NCBI GenBank assembly: GCA_002359465.1
Contig: DENA01000037.1
Coordinates: 3,989 to 31,315 of the forward strand
Reading direction: 5' to 3'
Length of the DNA stretch: 27,327 nucleotides
Source of the DNA: Ruminococcaceae bacterium UBA2656
Lineage (GTDB): Bacteria > Bacillota > Clostridia > Oscillospirales > Acutalibacteraceae
Shown here: positions 1-7,886 of the stretch, in pieces
Numbering within the stretch: the first letter of the stretch is position 1
Layout of the letters: the number at the start of each line of letters is the position of its first letter
Notes under the pieces: generated by a model
What the model was told of the DNA's origin: nothing
The model's input: only the letters and a program-made list of their open reading frames with translations
Databases searched by the model: none
Position numbers and translations under genes: made by a program

Positions 1-293
1 TCAATTTCGTAATCGACACATTCTCTGCCGCACACAACGGAATGAACAATTTTCTTGACGGCAAGATGCGCGGGGTGGTTCTGGTATTCTTCCTGCGCTT
101 TCTTTGTTGCAAATTCACAGTATAAAACAATATCGAAATTTCCGCCGTTGTAATTGCGGCCGATTTCAATCGCCTGTAAGCCGTCCACCACGCCCAGCAG
201 CGATTTGAATCTTGTTTGAAGATCGTCTGCAACCGCGTCGATATTCTTTTTAGCTTCTTCCGTCAGCGTCCATAGAACGATATGTTTTACCAT
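1..293 (-). CDS. Dabb-domain (stress-responsive A/B barrel) protein, 3' end cut by window
   Basis: The ATG at 293 is preceded by AAAGGAG at a normal distance. The 97 visible codons begin MVKHIVLWTL and contain GVVDGLQAIEIGRNYNGG, which fits the Dabb family of small dimeric alpha/beta-barrel proteins of about 95-105 residues. The frame stays open to base 1, so the stop lies just outside the window and at most a few residues should be missing. Dabb proteins are small soluble ferredoxin-like folds. Some are stress proteins and others enzymes, and nothing here identifies a substrate. The gene follows clpB on the same strand with a gap of about 60 bp, so it could be read through from clpB. Confidence 0.8.
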   Translation of the reverse strand, partial: MVKHIVLWTLTEEAKKNIDAVADDLQTRFKSLLGVVDGLQAIEIGRNYNGGNFDIVLYCEFATKKAQEEYQNHPAHLAVKKIVHSVVCGRECVDYEI

Positions 294-314
294 CTTCAAA
301 TCTCCTTTAGTTGG

Positions 315-335
315 GTCCGGTCATTTCGTCCGGAC
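315..335 (-). terminator. Weak hairpin between clpB and the Dabb gene
   Basis: Arms GTCCGG (315-320) and CCGGAC (330-335) enclose a 9-nt loop. There is no T-run on the minus strand after the stem, so this may be a processing or attenuation hairpin rather than a full terminator. Confidence 0.3.
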
Positions 336-352
336 AGTGTTCCATAGAGCCC

Positions 353-2968
353 TTAGTTCTCCGTTTCATTTTCCTTTACGATAAGCTTACCGCCTTCATA
401 GTCGATTGTCAACGTTGTTTTCGGCTTTAAATCATTGCTGATAATAGATTTTGCAATCAGCGTTTCCACCTTGCCCTGAATTAGCCTTTTCAGCGGCCGC
501 GCTCCGTAAACCGGGTCGTAGCCCTGGTCGACGATGAATTCCTTGGCGGACGGCGTCAGCTTTACCGCCAGTTGTTTTTCTTCCAGACGCTTCTGCAGAT
601 CTGCGATCAGCAAATCAACGATGCAGTCAATTTCCGTGCGCGTCAGAGGCTTATAGAAAACAATTTCGTCCAGACGGTTTAGAAATTCGGGCCGGAACTG
701 CTGCCTGAGCATGGCGTGAACCTGTTCTTTTGCGTCCTCGCTGATCTGGCCGTCCGGCTGAATCCCTTCCAGAATGCGGCTGGATCCCAGATTGGAGGTC
801 AGAATAATGATGGTGTTCTTAAAGTCGACCGTCCTGCCCTGTGAGTCCGTGATTCTGCCGTCGTCCAGAACCTGCAGCAAAATGTTGAACACGTCGGGAT
901 GCGCTTTTTCAACTTCGTCGAACAGAACGACGGAGTACGGGTGCCGGCGCACCGCTTCCGTCAGCTGGCCGCCTTCCTCGTAGCCGACGTAGCCCGGAGG
1001 CGCCCCGATCAGGCGGGATACGGAGTATTTTTCCATGTACTCCGTCATATCAATGCGCACCATATTATGCTCATCGTCGAACAGCGCCTGTGCCAAAGCT
1101 TTTGCAAGCTCCGTTTTTCCCACGCCGGTGGGGCCGAGGAACAAAAACGAGCCGATCGGCCGGTTTGGATCCTGAATACCCGCGCGGGAACGGATAATTG
1201 CCTCCGTCACTTTTTCCACAGCCTCATCCTGCCCGACCACACGTTCATGAAGAATATCGTCGAGCCTTAAAAGCTTTTCGCGCTCCCCCTCCATCAGCCT
1301 GGCAACCGGAATACCGGTCCAGCGGCCGATGATTTTCGCGATTTCCTCGTCGGTTACCCTGTCGCGCAGCAGGGAATCGGAGGCCTGCGTTTTTTCGGCA
1401 ATCTGCTCCTCCGATTCCAGTTGCTTGGTCAGTTCGGGCAGCTTGCCGTATTTATATTCCGCAGCTTTGTTCAAATCATAGCTGCGCTCCGCTTTTTCAA
1501 TCTCCGCATTGACTTTCTCGATTTCTTCACGCAGCTTCTGCACCTTGGAAATGGCCTGTTTTTCGTTTTCCCACTTGGCTTTCATTTCTTTGAACTGGGC
1601 GCGCTGGTCGGCAAGCTCCTTCTGAATTTCTTTCAAATGCTCCTGAGAAAGCGTGTCGGTCTCTTTTTTCAGGGCGGCTTCCTCAATTTCGTGCTGCATG
1701 ATTTTACGGGAAATTTCATCAAGCTCCGTTGGCATCGAGTCGATCTCCGTACGGACCATCGCGCAGGCTTCGTCGACCAGATCGATGGCTTTGTCCGGCA
1801 AAAACCGGTCGGAAATGTAACGGTTGGAAAGAACCGCGGCGGCGATCAGCGCCTGATCCTGAATTTTTACCCCGTGGAAAACTTCATACCGTTCCTTCAA
1901 ACCGCGTAAAATGGAGATGGTATCTGCAACGCTGGGTTCCTCCACCATGACCGGCTGAAAACGCCTTTCAAGCGCGGCGTCCTTCTCAATGTACTGATGG
2001 TACTCGTTCAGGGTGGTGGCGCCGATGCAGTGCAGCTCGCCGCGCGCGAGCATCGGCTTTAAAATATTGCCCGCGTCCATGGAGCCTTCGGTTTTACCCG
2101 CGCCGACAATGGTGTGCAGCTCGTCGATGAACAGGATGATTCTGCCTTCGCTTTTTTTGACCTCGTTCAGTACGGCCTTGAGCCTTTCCTCAAATTCGCC
2201 GCGGAATTTGGCTCCCGCGATCAGCGCGCCCATATCGAGGGAAAACAGCTTGCGCTCCTTCAGGTTGTTCGGCACGTCTCCGCGCACAATGCGAAGGGCA
2301 AGGCCCTCTGCAATGGCGGTTTTACCTACGCCGGGTTCTCCGATCAGGACGGGGTTGTTTTTGGTTTTACGGGAAAGGATGCGGATGACATTGCGGATTT
2401 CGGAATCCCGGCCGATGACGGGGTCAAGCTTGTGGTTCTTTGCCAGCTCGACCAGATCCTGACCGTATTTCGCCAGGGAATCATAGGTTTCCTCCGGACT
2501 GTCGCTGGTCACCCGGGTATTGCCGCGCACGGTGGACAGCGCGGCAAGAAATTTGTCTTTGCTGATGCCGAAGGTGTTGAAAACAGCCTGTACGCCGGCA
2601 TTCGGCCTGTTCAGAATGGACAGCAGAATATGTTCGACGGAGACGTATTCGTCCTTCATGCGTTCGGCTTCCTTCTCTGCGCCGACAAGCGCCGCGTCCA
2701 CATCCGCCGACACATAGATTTTCCCCGGCTCGCGTCCCGGGCCGGTCACGCCCGGCAGCTTTGCCACCTGTTCCTGTACGCTGTGCAGTACGGCCTCCGG
2801 CTGGATGCCCATCTTTTTGAAAAGCTGGGGGATCAGTCCGTTTTCCTGTGCCAGAAGCGCCTGCAGCAGGTGCTCTTCCTCAATCTGCATATTGTTGTGA
2901 TCAATCGCGATGTTCTGGGCGTCCTGAATTGCCTCCAGTGATTTTTGCGTAAATTTTTGAGCGTTCAT
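353..2968 (-). CDS. clpB: ATP-dependent disaggregase chaperone ClpB
   Basis: The 871-residue product is full length for ClpB. This hexameric AAA+ chaperone works with DnaK to thread and rescue aggregated proteins in the cytoplasm. In order it has a Clp-N repeat domain (about 1-145), a first AAA+ domain with Walker A GEPGVGKT (210-217) and Walker [10 protein letters not shown], a long coiled-coil middle domain (about 400-530, rich in Glu/Lys), and a second AAA+ domain with [19 protein letters not shown] and sensor motif TSNLGS. The C-terminal [13 protein letters not shown] segment is typical. The middle domain separates ClpB from ClpA/ClpX partners of ClpP. The ATG at 2968 has AGGAGG upstream. 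Only 30 bp separates it from the upstream RHH gene and no promoter is evident there, so the two are probably co-transcribed. No CIRCE or CtsR-like site was recognised. Confidence 0.97.
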   Translation of the reverse strand: MNAQKFTQKSLEAIQDAQNIAIDHNNMQIEEEHLLQALLAQENGLIPQLFKKMGIQPEAVLHSVQEQVAKLPGVTGPGREPGKIYVSADVDAALVGAEKEAERMKDEYVSVEHILLSILNRPNAGVQAVFNTFGISKDKFLAALSTVRGNTRVTSDSPEETYDSLAKYGQDLVELAKNHKLDPVIGRDSEIRNVIRILSRKTKNNPVLIGEPGVGKTAIAEGLALRIVRGDVPNNLKERKLFSLDMGALIAGAKFRGEFEERLKAVLNEVKKSEGRIILFIDELHTIVGAGKTEGSMDAGNILKPMLARGELHCIGATTLNEYHQYIEKDAALERRFQPVMVEEPSVADTISILRGLKERYEVFHGVKIQDQALIAAAVLSNRYISDRFLPDKAIDLVDEACAMVRTEIDSMPTELDEISRKIMQHEIEEAALKKETDTLSQEHLKEIQKELADQRAQFKEMKAKWENEKQAISKVQKLREEIEKVNAEIEKAERSYDLNKAAEYKYGKLPELTKQLESEEQIAEKTQASDSLLRDRVTDEEIAKIIGRWTGIPVARLMEGEREKLLRLDDILHERVVGQDEAVEKVTEAIIRSRAGIQDPNRPIGSFLFLGPTGVGKTELAKALAQALFDDEHNMVRIDMTEYMEKYSVSRLIGAPPGYVGYEEGGQLTEAVRRHPYSVVLFDEVEKAHPDVFNILLQVLDDGRITDSQGRTVDFKNTIIILTSNLGSSRILEGIQPDGQISEDAKEQVHAMLRQQFRPEFLNRLDEIVFYKPLTRTEIDCIVDLLIADLQKRLEEKQLAVKLTPSAKEFIVDQGYDPVYGARPLKRLIQGKVETLIAKSIISNDLKPKTTLTIDYEGGKLIVKENETEN

Positions 2969-2998
2969 AAAATCAAACCTCCTTGCTCATGCTTTGTT

Positions 2999-3664
2999 CT
3001 ATACCATGACACTGTTTTTTCGATATTGAATATATTTATTTTCCATGCTCGCAATGGCTTTGTCCGGCTCCTCCAGCTGAGCAAAATAAAGCTTCATGCA
3101 GGTGTCGAAAACATGGATATAGTCCGAAATTGCGGCTGCGAGCGCTTCGTTTGTCTGCTGGGACCTGTCGCGCGGCAGCAGGAACTGACGCGCATACCTT
3201 CCGGGCGTAATTTCACAGGCAACCTTTCCGTGCGGAAACAGGGAGCCGATATACTTGTTTTCCAGTGAAAACCAAAAGCTGAAAAAATCATCCAGAATCT
3301 GAATCAGCTGCTGGCTCTGCGTCCTCATCGAAACGCGCAGTTCGCCCACAGTTGGCCCGCACGTCCGGTAAAGCTCCAACATATAACGGATAGTGGGCTT
3401 GTATCGGTACCTTAATGCGCTCCGGATGGATATCATCGCGTTGCTGGGCTGCAATTGAACCTGAAAGCTTTCCCAGTCGGCCATTGACCGCTCTACGCTT
3501 TCAAAAATATCCCGCATGCGCATTTCGGGGGTGGAGTAGGAACAATATTCAGCCAGTATCTGATTAATCAAATTGCTTCGGCTTGTCTTTTTCTCGTATG
3601 CTATTTTATCGATAGCGTCTACAACGTCATCGATCAGCACCAGACTGTATACGTTTCTCCCCAT
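2999..3664 (-). CDS. Ribbon-helix-helix DNA-binding-like protein upstream of clpB
   Basis: This is a protein of 221 residues if the ATG at 3664 is used. That start has GGGGTGA about 6 nt upstream and is preferred over the in-frame GTG at 3673. The N-terminus (MGRNVYSLVLIDDVVDAIDKIAYEKKTSRSNLI) has the beta-strand then two-helix pattern of CopG/Arc-type RHH proteins: a short strand, a helix, and the 'TSRSNLINQIL' second helix. The remaining roughly 170 residues are helical and I do not recognise a known domain. The gene is directly upstream of clpB, with its own consensus promoter carrying a 12-bp direct repeat. I infer an autoregulator, possibly one that couples clpB to a stress signal. The family role is unknown to me, and the RHH call rests on pattern alone. 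Confidence 0.7.
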   Translation of the reverse strand: MGRNVYSLVLIDDVVDAIDKIAYEKKTSRSNLINQILAEYCSYSTPEMRMRDIFESVERSMADWESFQVQLQPSNAMISIRSALRYRYKPTIRYMLELYRTCGPTVGELRVSMRTQSQQLIQILDDFFSFWFSLENKYIGSLFPHGKVACEITPGRYARQFLLPRDRSQQTNEALAAAISDYIHVFDTCMKLYFAQLEEPDKAIASMENKYIQYRKNSVMV

Positions 3665-3706
3665 GCCAATCACCCCAATCTAAAATTATTGCTCTCGGTA
3701 ATTTAT

Positions 3707-3734
3707 ATTATATATCGATTATATAATTTGTCAA
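3707..3734 (-). promoter_or_regulatory. Sigma-A promoter of the RHH-clpB unit
   Basis: On the minus strand TTGACA (3734-3729) is separated by 16 bp from TATAAT (3712-3707). Both hexamers match consensus. The expected start lies about 35 nt upstream of the RHH start codon. Confidence 0.75.
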
Positions 3735-3750
3735 TAACATTATATAATTT
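3718..3750. repeat. 12-bp direct repeat, 21-bp spacing, over the -35 region
   Basis: ATTATATAATTT occurs exactly at 3718-3729 and 3739-3750, two helical turns apart. A partial third copy, ATTATATA, begins at 3707, 11 bp from the first. Tandem half-sites in helical phase are the usual target of RHH repressors. One copy abuts the -35 hexamer. The region is very AT-rich, so some repetition by chance is possible. Confidence 0.5.
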
Positions 3751-3852
3751 AATAAACAAATTAATAACCGCATTGCGAATAATTTTTGTCTATAGTAATT
3801 TCGAATACGAACTGCAAAACTGATGTTATAACTTCTATAAGGCGGTGTACGA

Positions 3853-5361
3853 TTGAAACAGCTATTCAAAAAAAGCGATTCAAAATTTGTCGCTGTGGCA
3901 GTTATCTTCATTGGACTGATATGCCTGAGCGCGTTTATCAATCATGGTGGGAACATCCAAGAGGCAGCTGCTTCCGCTTTAATGGCCTTCATTTTCTGCG
4001 CATTTGTTTTCTATATTTTTTACAGCCGCCGCAGACAGGAAAGCGAGCTGGAGAAGATAGCCTATTACGATAGTCTTACCGGTATTTCCAGCATCTATAA
4101 ATTCGAAATGGATGTTGCTCAGAGACTGAAACAAGATTCTTGTAGGGAATATTCCATCCTCGTTTTTGATGTGAATAAAATCGCTATCATCAATGATGCT
4201 TACGGCCGTCAGACGATGGATGGGCTTCTCCGGGGCCTGTCGCGGGCATTGGCCGAGGGATTGAGGGAAGGGGAGCTGTGCGCCCGAAGCGCGGAAGGTT
4301 TGTTTTTGGTCTTTCTGCAAAGCAAAAATGATAAGGAAGTACTTGACTTTATTCATTGTTTTGTCGACAGGGCGCGTCAGCTGAGCAACGCAGGTTTCCT
4401 CCAGAAACAGGCCTTTTCATTTGGAATTTATCCTGTTTCGGACAAAAATACCGCAGTCAGGCAAATGATCGACAGGGCGAACCTTGCACGCGAAGCCGCC
4501 ACGGACAGTATGTGCGGTAATTATGCCTTTTTTGACGAGTCCATGTGCAGGGAAATGCTGAGGAACAGGGAAATAGAAGATCAAATGGAAGAAGCGCTCG
4601 GCGAAAATCAGTTCATCGTATTCTATCAGCCTAAATATCATCTGCCTGACAATGGAATCTGCGGCGCGGAAGCGCTGGTTCGCTGGGACAGCCCAAAATT
4701 CGGATTGCTTCCACCTGATAAGTTTATTCCTGTCTTTGAAAAGAAGTGCTTGATTGTCGACCTTGACCTGAATGTTTTGGAACAGGTTTGCAGACAGCTG
4801 CGTAAATGGTTTGACATGGGGCTGGACCCCGCGCCTGTTTCCGTCAATATCTCAAAAATCGATTTGTACAGACCTGATTTTGTGGACACTATCTGTAAGC
4901 CGCTGCTCAAATATAAAATACCGCCGAATTTTATTGAGCTTGAACTGACGGAAAGTGCTGTCTTTCATAATAAGCAGCTTTTTGTCACTCTGGTGGGAGA
5001 ACTTCGCCGGATTGGTTTCCGTCTTTCCATGGATGATTTTGGCACGGGATATTCCTCGCTGAATACCCTGAAATGTTTGAAACTCGATGTATTGAAGCTG
5101 GACCGCGGCTTTTTTATTGTATCTGATGAACGGGAACGGCTGCGGTCGGAAGTCATCATTAACAATATTATTAAAATGGCGAAACAACTGCATATTACAA
5201 CGGTGGCAGAGGGAATTGAAACAAAGAAACAGGCGGAATTCCTGGAAAAAGCAGGGTGCGATGCGATTCAGGGCTTCTATTTCGCCAAACCGATGCCCGC
5301 CGGCGATTATGAAAAAGTGCTGCAGGAACAGAGGGATAACAGGGGAAAAGCCGGTGCTTAA
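3853..5361 (+). CDS. Membrane-anchored degenerate GGDEF / EAL protein (probable c-di-GMP phosphodiesterase)
   Basis: The product has 502 residues. The start is a TTG at 3853 preceded by AAGGCGG. Two hydrophobic segments (about 12-30 and 38-58) precede a GGDEF-like domain that opens with YYDSLTGISS. The signature loop is RSAEGLF (145-151) instead of GGDEF, so it should not make cyclic-di-GMP. The EAL domain keeps the motifs used for hydrolysis: EALVRW, SVNISK, ELELTES, DDFGTGYSSL, KLDRGF, AEGIET and the C-terminal QGFYFAKP. The likely role is breakdown of c-di-GMP, with the dead GGDEF domain acting as a regulatory or GTP-sensing module; that role is inferred from the family. The gene stands alone, divergent from the RHH-clpB unit. 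No clear promoter was found in the AT-rich gap. Confidence 0.9.
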   Translation: MKQLFKKSDSKFVAVAVIFIGLICLSAFINHGGNIQEAAASALMAFIFCAFVFYIFYSRRRQESELEKIAYYDSLTGISSIYKFEMDVAQRLKQDSCREYSILVFDVNKIAIINDAYGRQTMDGLLRGLSRALAEGLREGELCARSAEGLFLVFLQSKNDKEVLDFIHCFVDRARQLSNAGFLQKQAFSFGIYPVSDKNTAVRQMIDRANLAREAATDSMCGNYAFFDESMCREMLRNREIEDQMEEALGENQFIVFYQPKYHLPDNGICGAEALVRWDSPKFGLLPPDKFIPVFEKKCLIVDLDLNVLEQVCRQLRKWFDMGLDPAPVSVNISKIDLYRPDFVDTICKPLLKYKIPPNFIELELTESAVFHNKQLFVTLVGELRRIGFRLSMDDFGTGYSSLNTLKCLKLDVLKLDRGFFIVSDERERLRSEVIINNIIKMAKQLHITTVAEGIETKKQAEFLEKAGCDAIQGFYFAKPMPAGDYEKVLQEQRDNRGKAGA

Positions 5362-5376
5362 GCACCGGCTTTTCCC
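5343..5376. terminator. Perfect 34-bp palindromic terminator containing the EAL gene stop codon
   Basis: A 17-bp perfect inverted repeat is centred between 5359 and 5360. The left arm holds the last codons of the EAL gene, and the TAA stop (5359-5361) sits at the apex. The ends are G/C and A/T tracts that would act on both strands, serving the convergent GIY-YIG gene that ends at 5381. Confidence 0.8.
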
Positions 5377-5380
5377 GCAT

Positions 5381-5725
5381 TCAATACAGATATTTATCGC
5401 TGAGTTTTTCCATCCACAGTTCATGCAAAGTGCGGATGTCTTGGTCAAATTCCTCCGCAGTCTGGCTTTCCTTTTTTGCCAGTTCTTCCAGGACTTCAAA
5501 CCGGAAAGCGGCGCCCCCGTATTTCCGCCAGTCGTCTTGCAGCTTCAGGTTCATACAGCCGTTTGTTTTCTGAGAAAACTCGAACCGGTTCTTACTGCCC
5601 TGCAAATCGCGGGCCGACAGAATCAGCATTTTTCCGGTCCCTCTGTTTACAATCGCGTATACGCCGCCGGTGATTTTCCGTTCTTTATACGCCGCTGTCA
5701 GTTCCTTCTTATTCTGTTTATCCAT
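5381..5725 (-). CDS. GIY-YIG nuclease-like family protein
   Basis: This is a 114-residue protein. The segment GGVYAIVNRGTGKMLILSARDLQGSKNRFEF resembles the first half of a GIY-YIG domain: G-V-Y in place of GIY, then a strand-turn-helix with a conserved Arg/Lys-rich turn. It is followed by an Asn-Gly and a W-x-x-Y-G-x-x-A-F-x-F-E-V-L-E block (DDWRKYGGAAFRFEVLEEL), seen in small clostridial GIY-YIG proteins. The second YIG-like motif is not obvious, so nuclease activity is uncertain. It starts one base after the stop of the DUF6530-like gene, with GGGG in that gene's end as a ribosome site. The two genes therefore form a tight pair under the upstream palindromic operator. Confidence 0.7.
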   Translation of the reverse strand: MDKQNKKELTAAYKERKITGGVYAIVNRGTGKMLILSARDLQGSKNRFEFSQKTNGCMNLKLQDDWRKYGGAAFRFEVLEELAKKESQTAEEFDQDIRTLHELWMEKLSDKYLY

Positions 5726-5726
5726 T

Positions 5727-6206
5727 TTAATACCCCATGTCCTTTAAAATACGCGCCAGTGTTTTCAGGCGTTCGCTCAGAAGCTCGTCGTTGTCGCTGA
5801 GTGTCTGCGAAAAAAGCCGGATGTCTTCGTCAATCATCGGATTGTCTGTACATACGGAGACGGTCATTGCGTCTCCCTGCAGCCCAATACGGTCTATGGT
5901 GGTGTGCTGCGGGTCGTACAGTTTATCAAAACGGTAGGCTTCCGCAAAATACTGCTTTGCCCGGCACACCAGAATGGCAAGGTCAATGACGCGGTGCAGC
6001 GGCAGTTCTTCCGACTGGCGCGACCACTTTTCACCGGTGTAACGCCATACTTTTGCGGAAATATCCACCTTGCCGCGGTCGTTCCATTGCGCCAGCCCCA
6101 GAGAAAGGCCCTTTGTGTCGGAATGATACGCGTTTCTTCCGTCAATATTTTCATAATTTTCAGAAACGATGACAGGTTTATGTTTTAATGTTGCGGGAAT
6201 TTTCAT
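5727..6206 (-). CDS. DUF6530-like conserved protein
   Basis: This protein has 159 residues, and its ATG at 6206 is preceded by GAGGTGAGG. The sequence (MKIPATLKHKPVIVSENYE..., SLGLAQWNDRGKVDISAKVWR, RQSEELPLHRVIDLAI) matches, from memory, a clostridial family annotated as DUF6530. No enzymatic motif, membrane segment or signal peptide is visible, so it is probably cytoplasmic. It is the first gene of a two-gene unit with the GIY-YIG protein. It has its own consensus promoter with a perfect inverted repeat at the start site, which implies specific repression by a factor not identifiable in the window. Function unknown. Confidence 0.7.
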   Translation of the reverse strand: MKIPATLKHKPVIVSENYENIDGRNAYHSDTKGLSLGLAQWNDRGKVDISAKVWRYTGEKWSRQSEELPLHRVIDLAILVCRAKQYFAEAYRFDKLYDPQHTTIDRIGLQGDAMTVSVCTDNPMIDEDIRLFSQTLSDNDELLSERLKTLARILKDMGY

Positions 6207-6228
6207 AACCTCACCTCAAAATATTTAG

Positions 6229-6259
6229 TAGACTAGTAAATCAGTAATTTACTAGTCTA
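6229..6259. promoter_or_regulatory. Perfect 13-bp inverted-repeat operator at the start site
   Basis: Arms TAGACTAGTAAAT (6229-6241) and ATTTACTAGTCTA (6247-6259) are perfectly complementary with a 5-bp spacer. The repeat runs from the last base of the -10 across the expected start site. That position is typical of a repressor dimer site. As an RNA hairpin it lacks the G+C content and T-tract of a terminator. Confidence 0.7.
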
Positions 6260-6287
6260 TAATAAACCAAAATCAGCAGAATGTCAA
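6259..6287 (-). promoter_or_regulatory. Promoter of the DUF6530/GIY-YIG unit
   Basis: On the minus strand TTGACA (6287-6282), a 17-bp spacer and TATTAT (6264-6259) are followed by the operator palindrome. The -35 overlaps the T-tract of the upstream yitT terminator. Confidence 0.8.
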
Positions 6288-6324
6288 ATAAAAAAGGGCG
6301 GAGCGGAATATTTCCGCTTCACCC
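6286..6324 (-). terminator. Intrinsic terminator after the yitT-like gene
   Basis: A 13-bp stem (6296-6308 with 6312-6324, one mismatch and one G-U) with a 3-nt loop is followed on the minus strand by a T-rich run (6295-6286). Confidence 0.75.
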
Positions 6325-6339
6325 CGTACAATATTGCTG

Positions 6340-7185
6340 TCAGTCATGGAACCCTTTGCCGATGATCTCGCTTGTGTTGGAAATCAGAATAAAAGCGTCC
6401 GGTTCCACACGTTTGATAAACCGTCTCAGCTGTACCGCCTGCGGACGGCGCATGGCGGTGAAAATAATATACTTGTGCTTATGGGAAAAGGCTCCCTCCG
6501 CGTCGCAGACCGTAGCGCTGCGGTGCAGGTCGTTCACAATATAATGGCAGATGATTTCCGGATTGGAGCAAACCACGTTGAAATATTTTGCGAGGTTAAT
6601 GCTTTCAATCACGTTGTCAATGGCGAGCGATTTTGCCAGCAGGCCGAAGAAAGAGAACAGTGCTGTTTTAATATCAAAAACGAAAAAGGCCGATAAAGTG
6701 ATCAGCAGATCGCTGAAAAACAGTGCGCGGCCAATATCAAAGCTGGTATACTTTTTCATAATCAAAGCGGCAATGTCCGTACCGCCGCTGGAAGCATCCA
6801 TATTAAAAAGCAGGGCTGAACCGAAAGCCGGCATGGCGACGGCGAACACCAGTTCCAGCATTGGCTGGTCGGTAAGCGGCCGATGCATGGGGTAGAAACG
6901 CTCAAGGCCCGAAAGGCACAGCGAGAGCAGCATGCTGGAATATACTGTCTTCATAGCAAAGTTCTTTCCTAAAAACAGAAAGCCCAGTATCAGCAGCAGC
7001 ACATTTAAAATCAAGTTGGCGGTGCCGGGTGAAATGGGGGTGACTCTGCCAAGTACAACCGACAGGCCGGTGACTCCGCCAAAAGTGAAATTATTAGGGA
7101 ATTTAAAGAAATAGACTCCGATCACAATTAAAAGAGTGCTGACGGTAATTAAAAAATAATCTTTTATGATTGTTTTATATTTCAT
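6340..7185 (-). CDS. yitT: YitT family membrane protein (DUF161 + DUF2179)
   Basis: This is a 281-residue integral membrane protein; the ATG at 7185 follows AGAGGATCC. About five to six hydrophobic segments span roughly residues 10-195, with the family hallmarks FPNNFTFGGVTGLSVVLG and SSGGTDIAALIM. The soluble C-terminal DUF2179 domain (about 200-281) contains DAFILISNTSEIIGKGF, close to the conserved FI...VRGKGFT ending of the family. Substrate and role are not known for most YitT proteins; transport or signalling at the membrane is the usual guess. The gene appears monocistronic, with a terminator downstream and no evident promoter motif in the 5' gap. The gene symbol denotes the family, not a proven orthologue. 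Confidence 0.88.
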   Translation of the reverse strand: MKYKTIIKDYFLITVSTLLIVIGVYFFKFPNNFTFGGVTGLSVVLGRVTPISPGTANLILNVLLLILGFLFLGKNFAMKTVYSSMLLSLCLSGLERFYPMHRPLTDQPMLELVFAVAMPAFGSALLFNMDASSGGTDIAALIMKKYTSFDIGRALFFSDLLITLSAFFVFDIKTALFSFFGLLAKSLAIDNVIESINLAKYFNVVCSNPEIICHYIVNDLHRSATVCDAEGAFSHKHKYIIFTAMRRPQAVQLRRFIKRVEPDAFILISNTSEIIGKGFHD

Positions 7186-7373
7186 AGGATCCTCTTTACG
7201 TCGCGTTTTTTATGGCTTTTAGATTCAATTGAAGAGTGATTCGTATTCTTGGATGGAATCGCTGCAATCCCTGTTTATTGTATCAAAAAACAGGGATAAA
7301 TCAACCGAAAACCAGCATTTTCTTATAAATATAAGTATTTTCCGGTTTTCAGAAAATATTTTTTAAAAGACCC
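7186..7373. other. Divergent intergenic region with a 10-bp inverted repeat
   Basis: This gap lies between the divergent yitT-like and perR-like genes. It contains an inverted repeat ATCCCTGTTT (7267-7276) / AAACAGGGAT (7288-7297) and, further on, GAAAACC...GGTTTTC arms around an AT-rich core (about 7307-7351). No reading frame with a ribosome site was seen. The repeats could be operators or hairpins. Confidence 0.4.
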
Positions 7374-7402
7374 TTTACAAACTGAATCAGGTGTGCTAAT
7401 AT
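7374..7402 (+). promoter_or_regulatory. Promoter of the perR-like / rubrerythrin unit
   Basis: TTTACA (7374-7379), a 17-bp spacer and TAATAT (7397-7402) lie about 40 nt upstream of the perR-like start codon. Confidence 0.7.
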
Positions 7403-7415
7403 ATAAAACAAGAAC

Positions 7416-7434
7416 AGTAATCATTATTAATTAT
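7416..7434. promoter_or_regulatory. Possible Fur/PerR box
   Basis: The AT-rich dyad-like stretch AGTAATCATTATTAATTAT sits between the -10 and the start codon of the Fur-family gene. It resembles, but does not exactly match, the Per box TTATAATnATTATAA. Autoregulation by the encoded protein is the natural reading. Confidence 0.4.
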
Positions 7435-7444
7435 GGAGATCGAT

Positions 7445-7849
7445 ATGGAAAGAAAGCAAAATTACAGCAGAAAACGCGAAGCGATTTTAAATGCTATTAA
7501 GAGCACAACAATCCATCCGACCGCGGAATGGGTGTATCAAACCTTAAAGCCGGATTATCCGGATCTGAGCCTTGGCACGGTTTACCGCAATCTGTCGCAG
7601 TTTAAAAACGACGGCCTGATTATAAGCGTAGGAACTGTGAATGGCCAGGAACGGTTCGATGGGAATACAAAGCCGCACACGCATTTTATCTGTTCGTCCT
7701 GCGGAAGTGTCATTGATATCCCCGATGAGTTTGTTTCTCTTAAAACCAATGATGACATTGCCCAAAAGTACCATATCCTTGTCGATTCCGTCGATGTTCA
7801 GTTTCACGGACTGTGTTCACAATGCTTACAAAGGCATACGCCTTTATAA
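7445..7849 (+). CDS. perR: Fur-family peroxide-type regulator (PerR-like)
   Basis: This is a 134-residue regulator. The ATG at 7445 is preferred over 7433 because GGAG lies 6 nt before it. The N-terminal winged helix contains HPTAEWVYQTLK and the recognition helix LGTVYRNLSQF, both standard for Fur proteins. The C-terminal part has KPHTHFICSSCG and GLCSQC, which supply the two CxxC structural zinc pairs, with a His/Asp-rich metal site. PerR senses hydrogen peroxide through iron-dependent histidine oxidation and represses peroxide defence genes. The gene directly downstream is a reverse rubrerythrin, the classic PerR target in clostridia, which supports PerR over Fur or Zur. Confidence 0.85.
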   Translation: MERKQNYSRKREAILNAIKSTTIHPTAEWVYQTLKPDYPDLSLGTVYRNLSQFKNDGLIISVGTVNGQERFDGNTKPHTHFICSSCGSVIDIPDEFVSLKTNDDIAQKYHILVDSVDVQFHGLCSQCLQRHTPL

Positions 7850-7886
7850 TATTTATCTAAATCAATGATATATGGAGGAAATTAAA

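Noticed and set aside
2114..2941. 275-codon plus-strand open frame inside clpB
   Set aside because: It is antisense to a fully conserved ClpB frame, has no ribosome site and codes for no recognisable family; a shadow frame.
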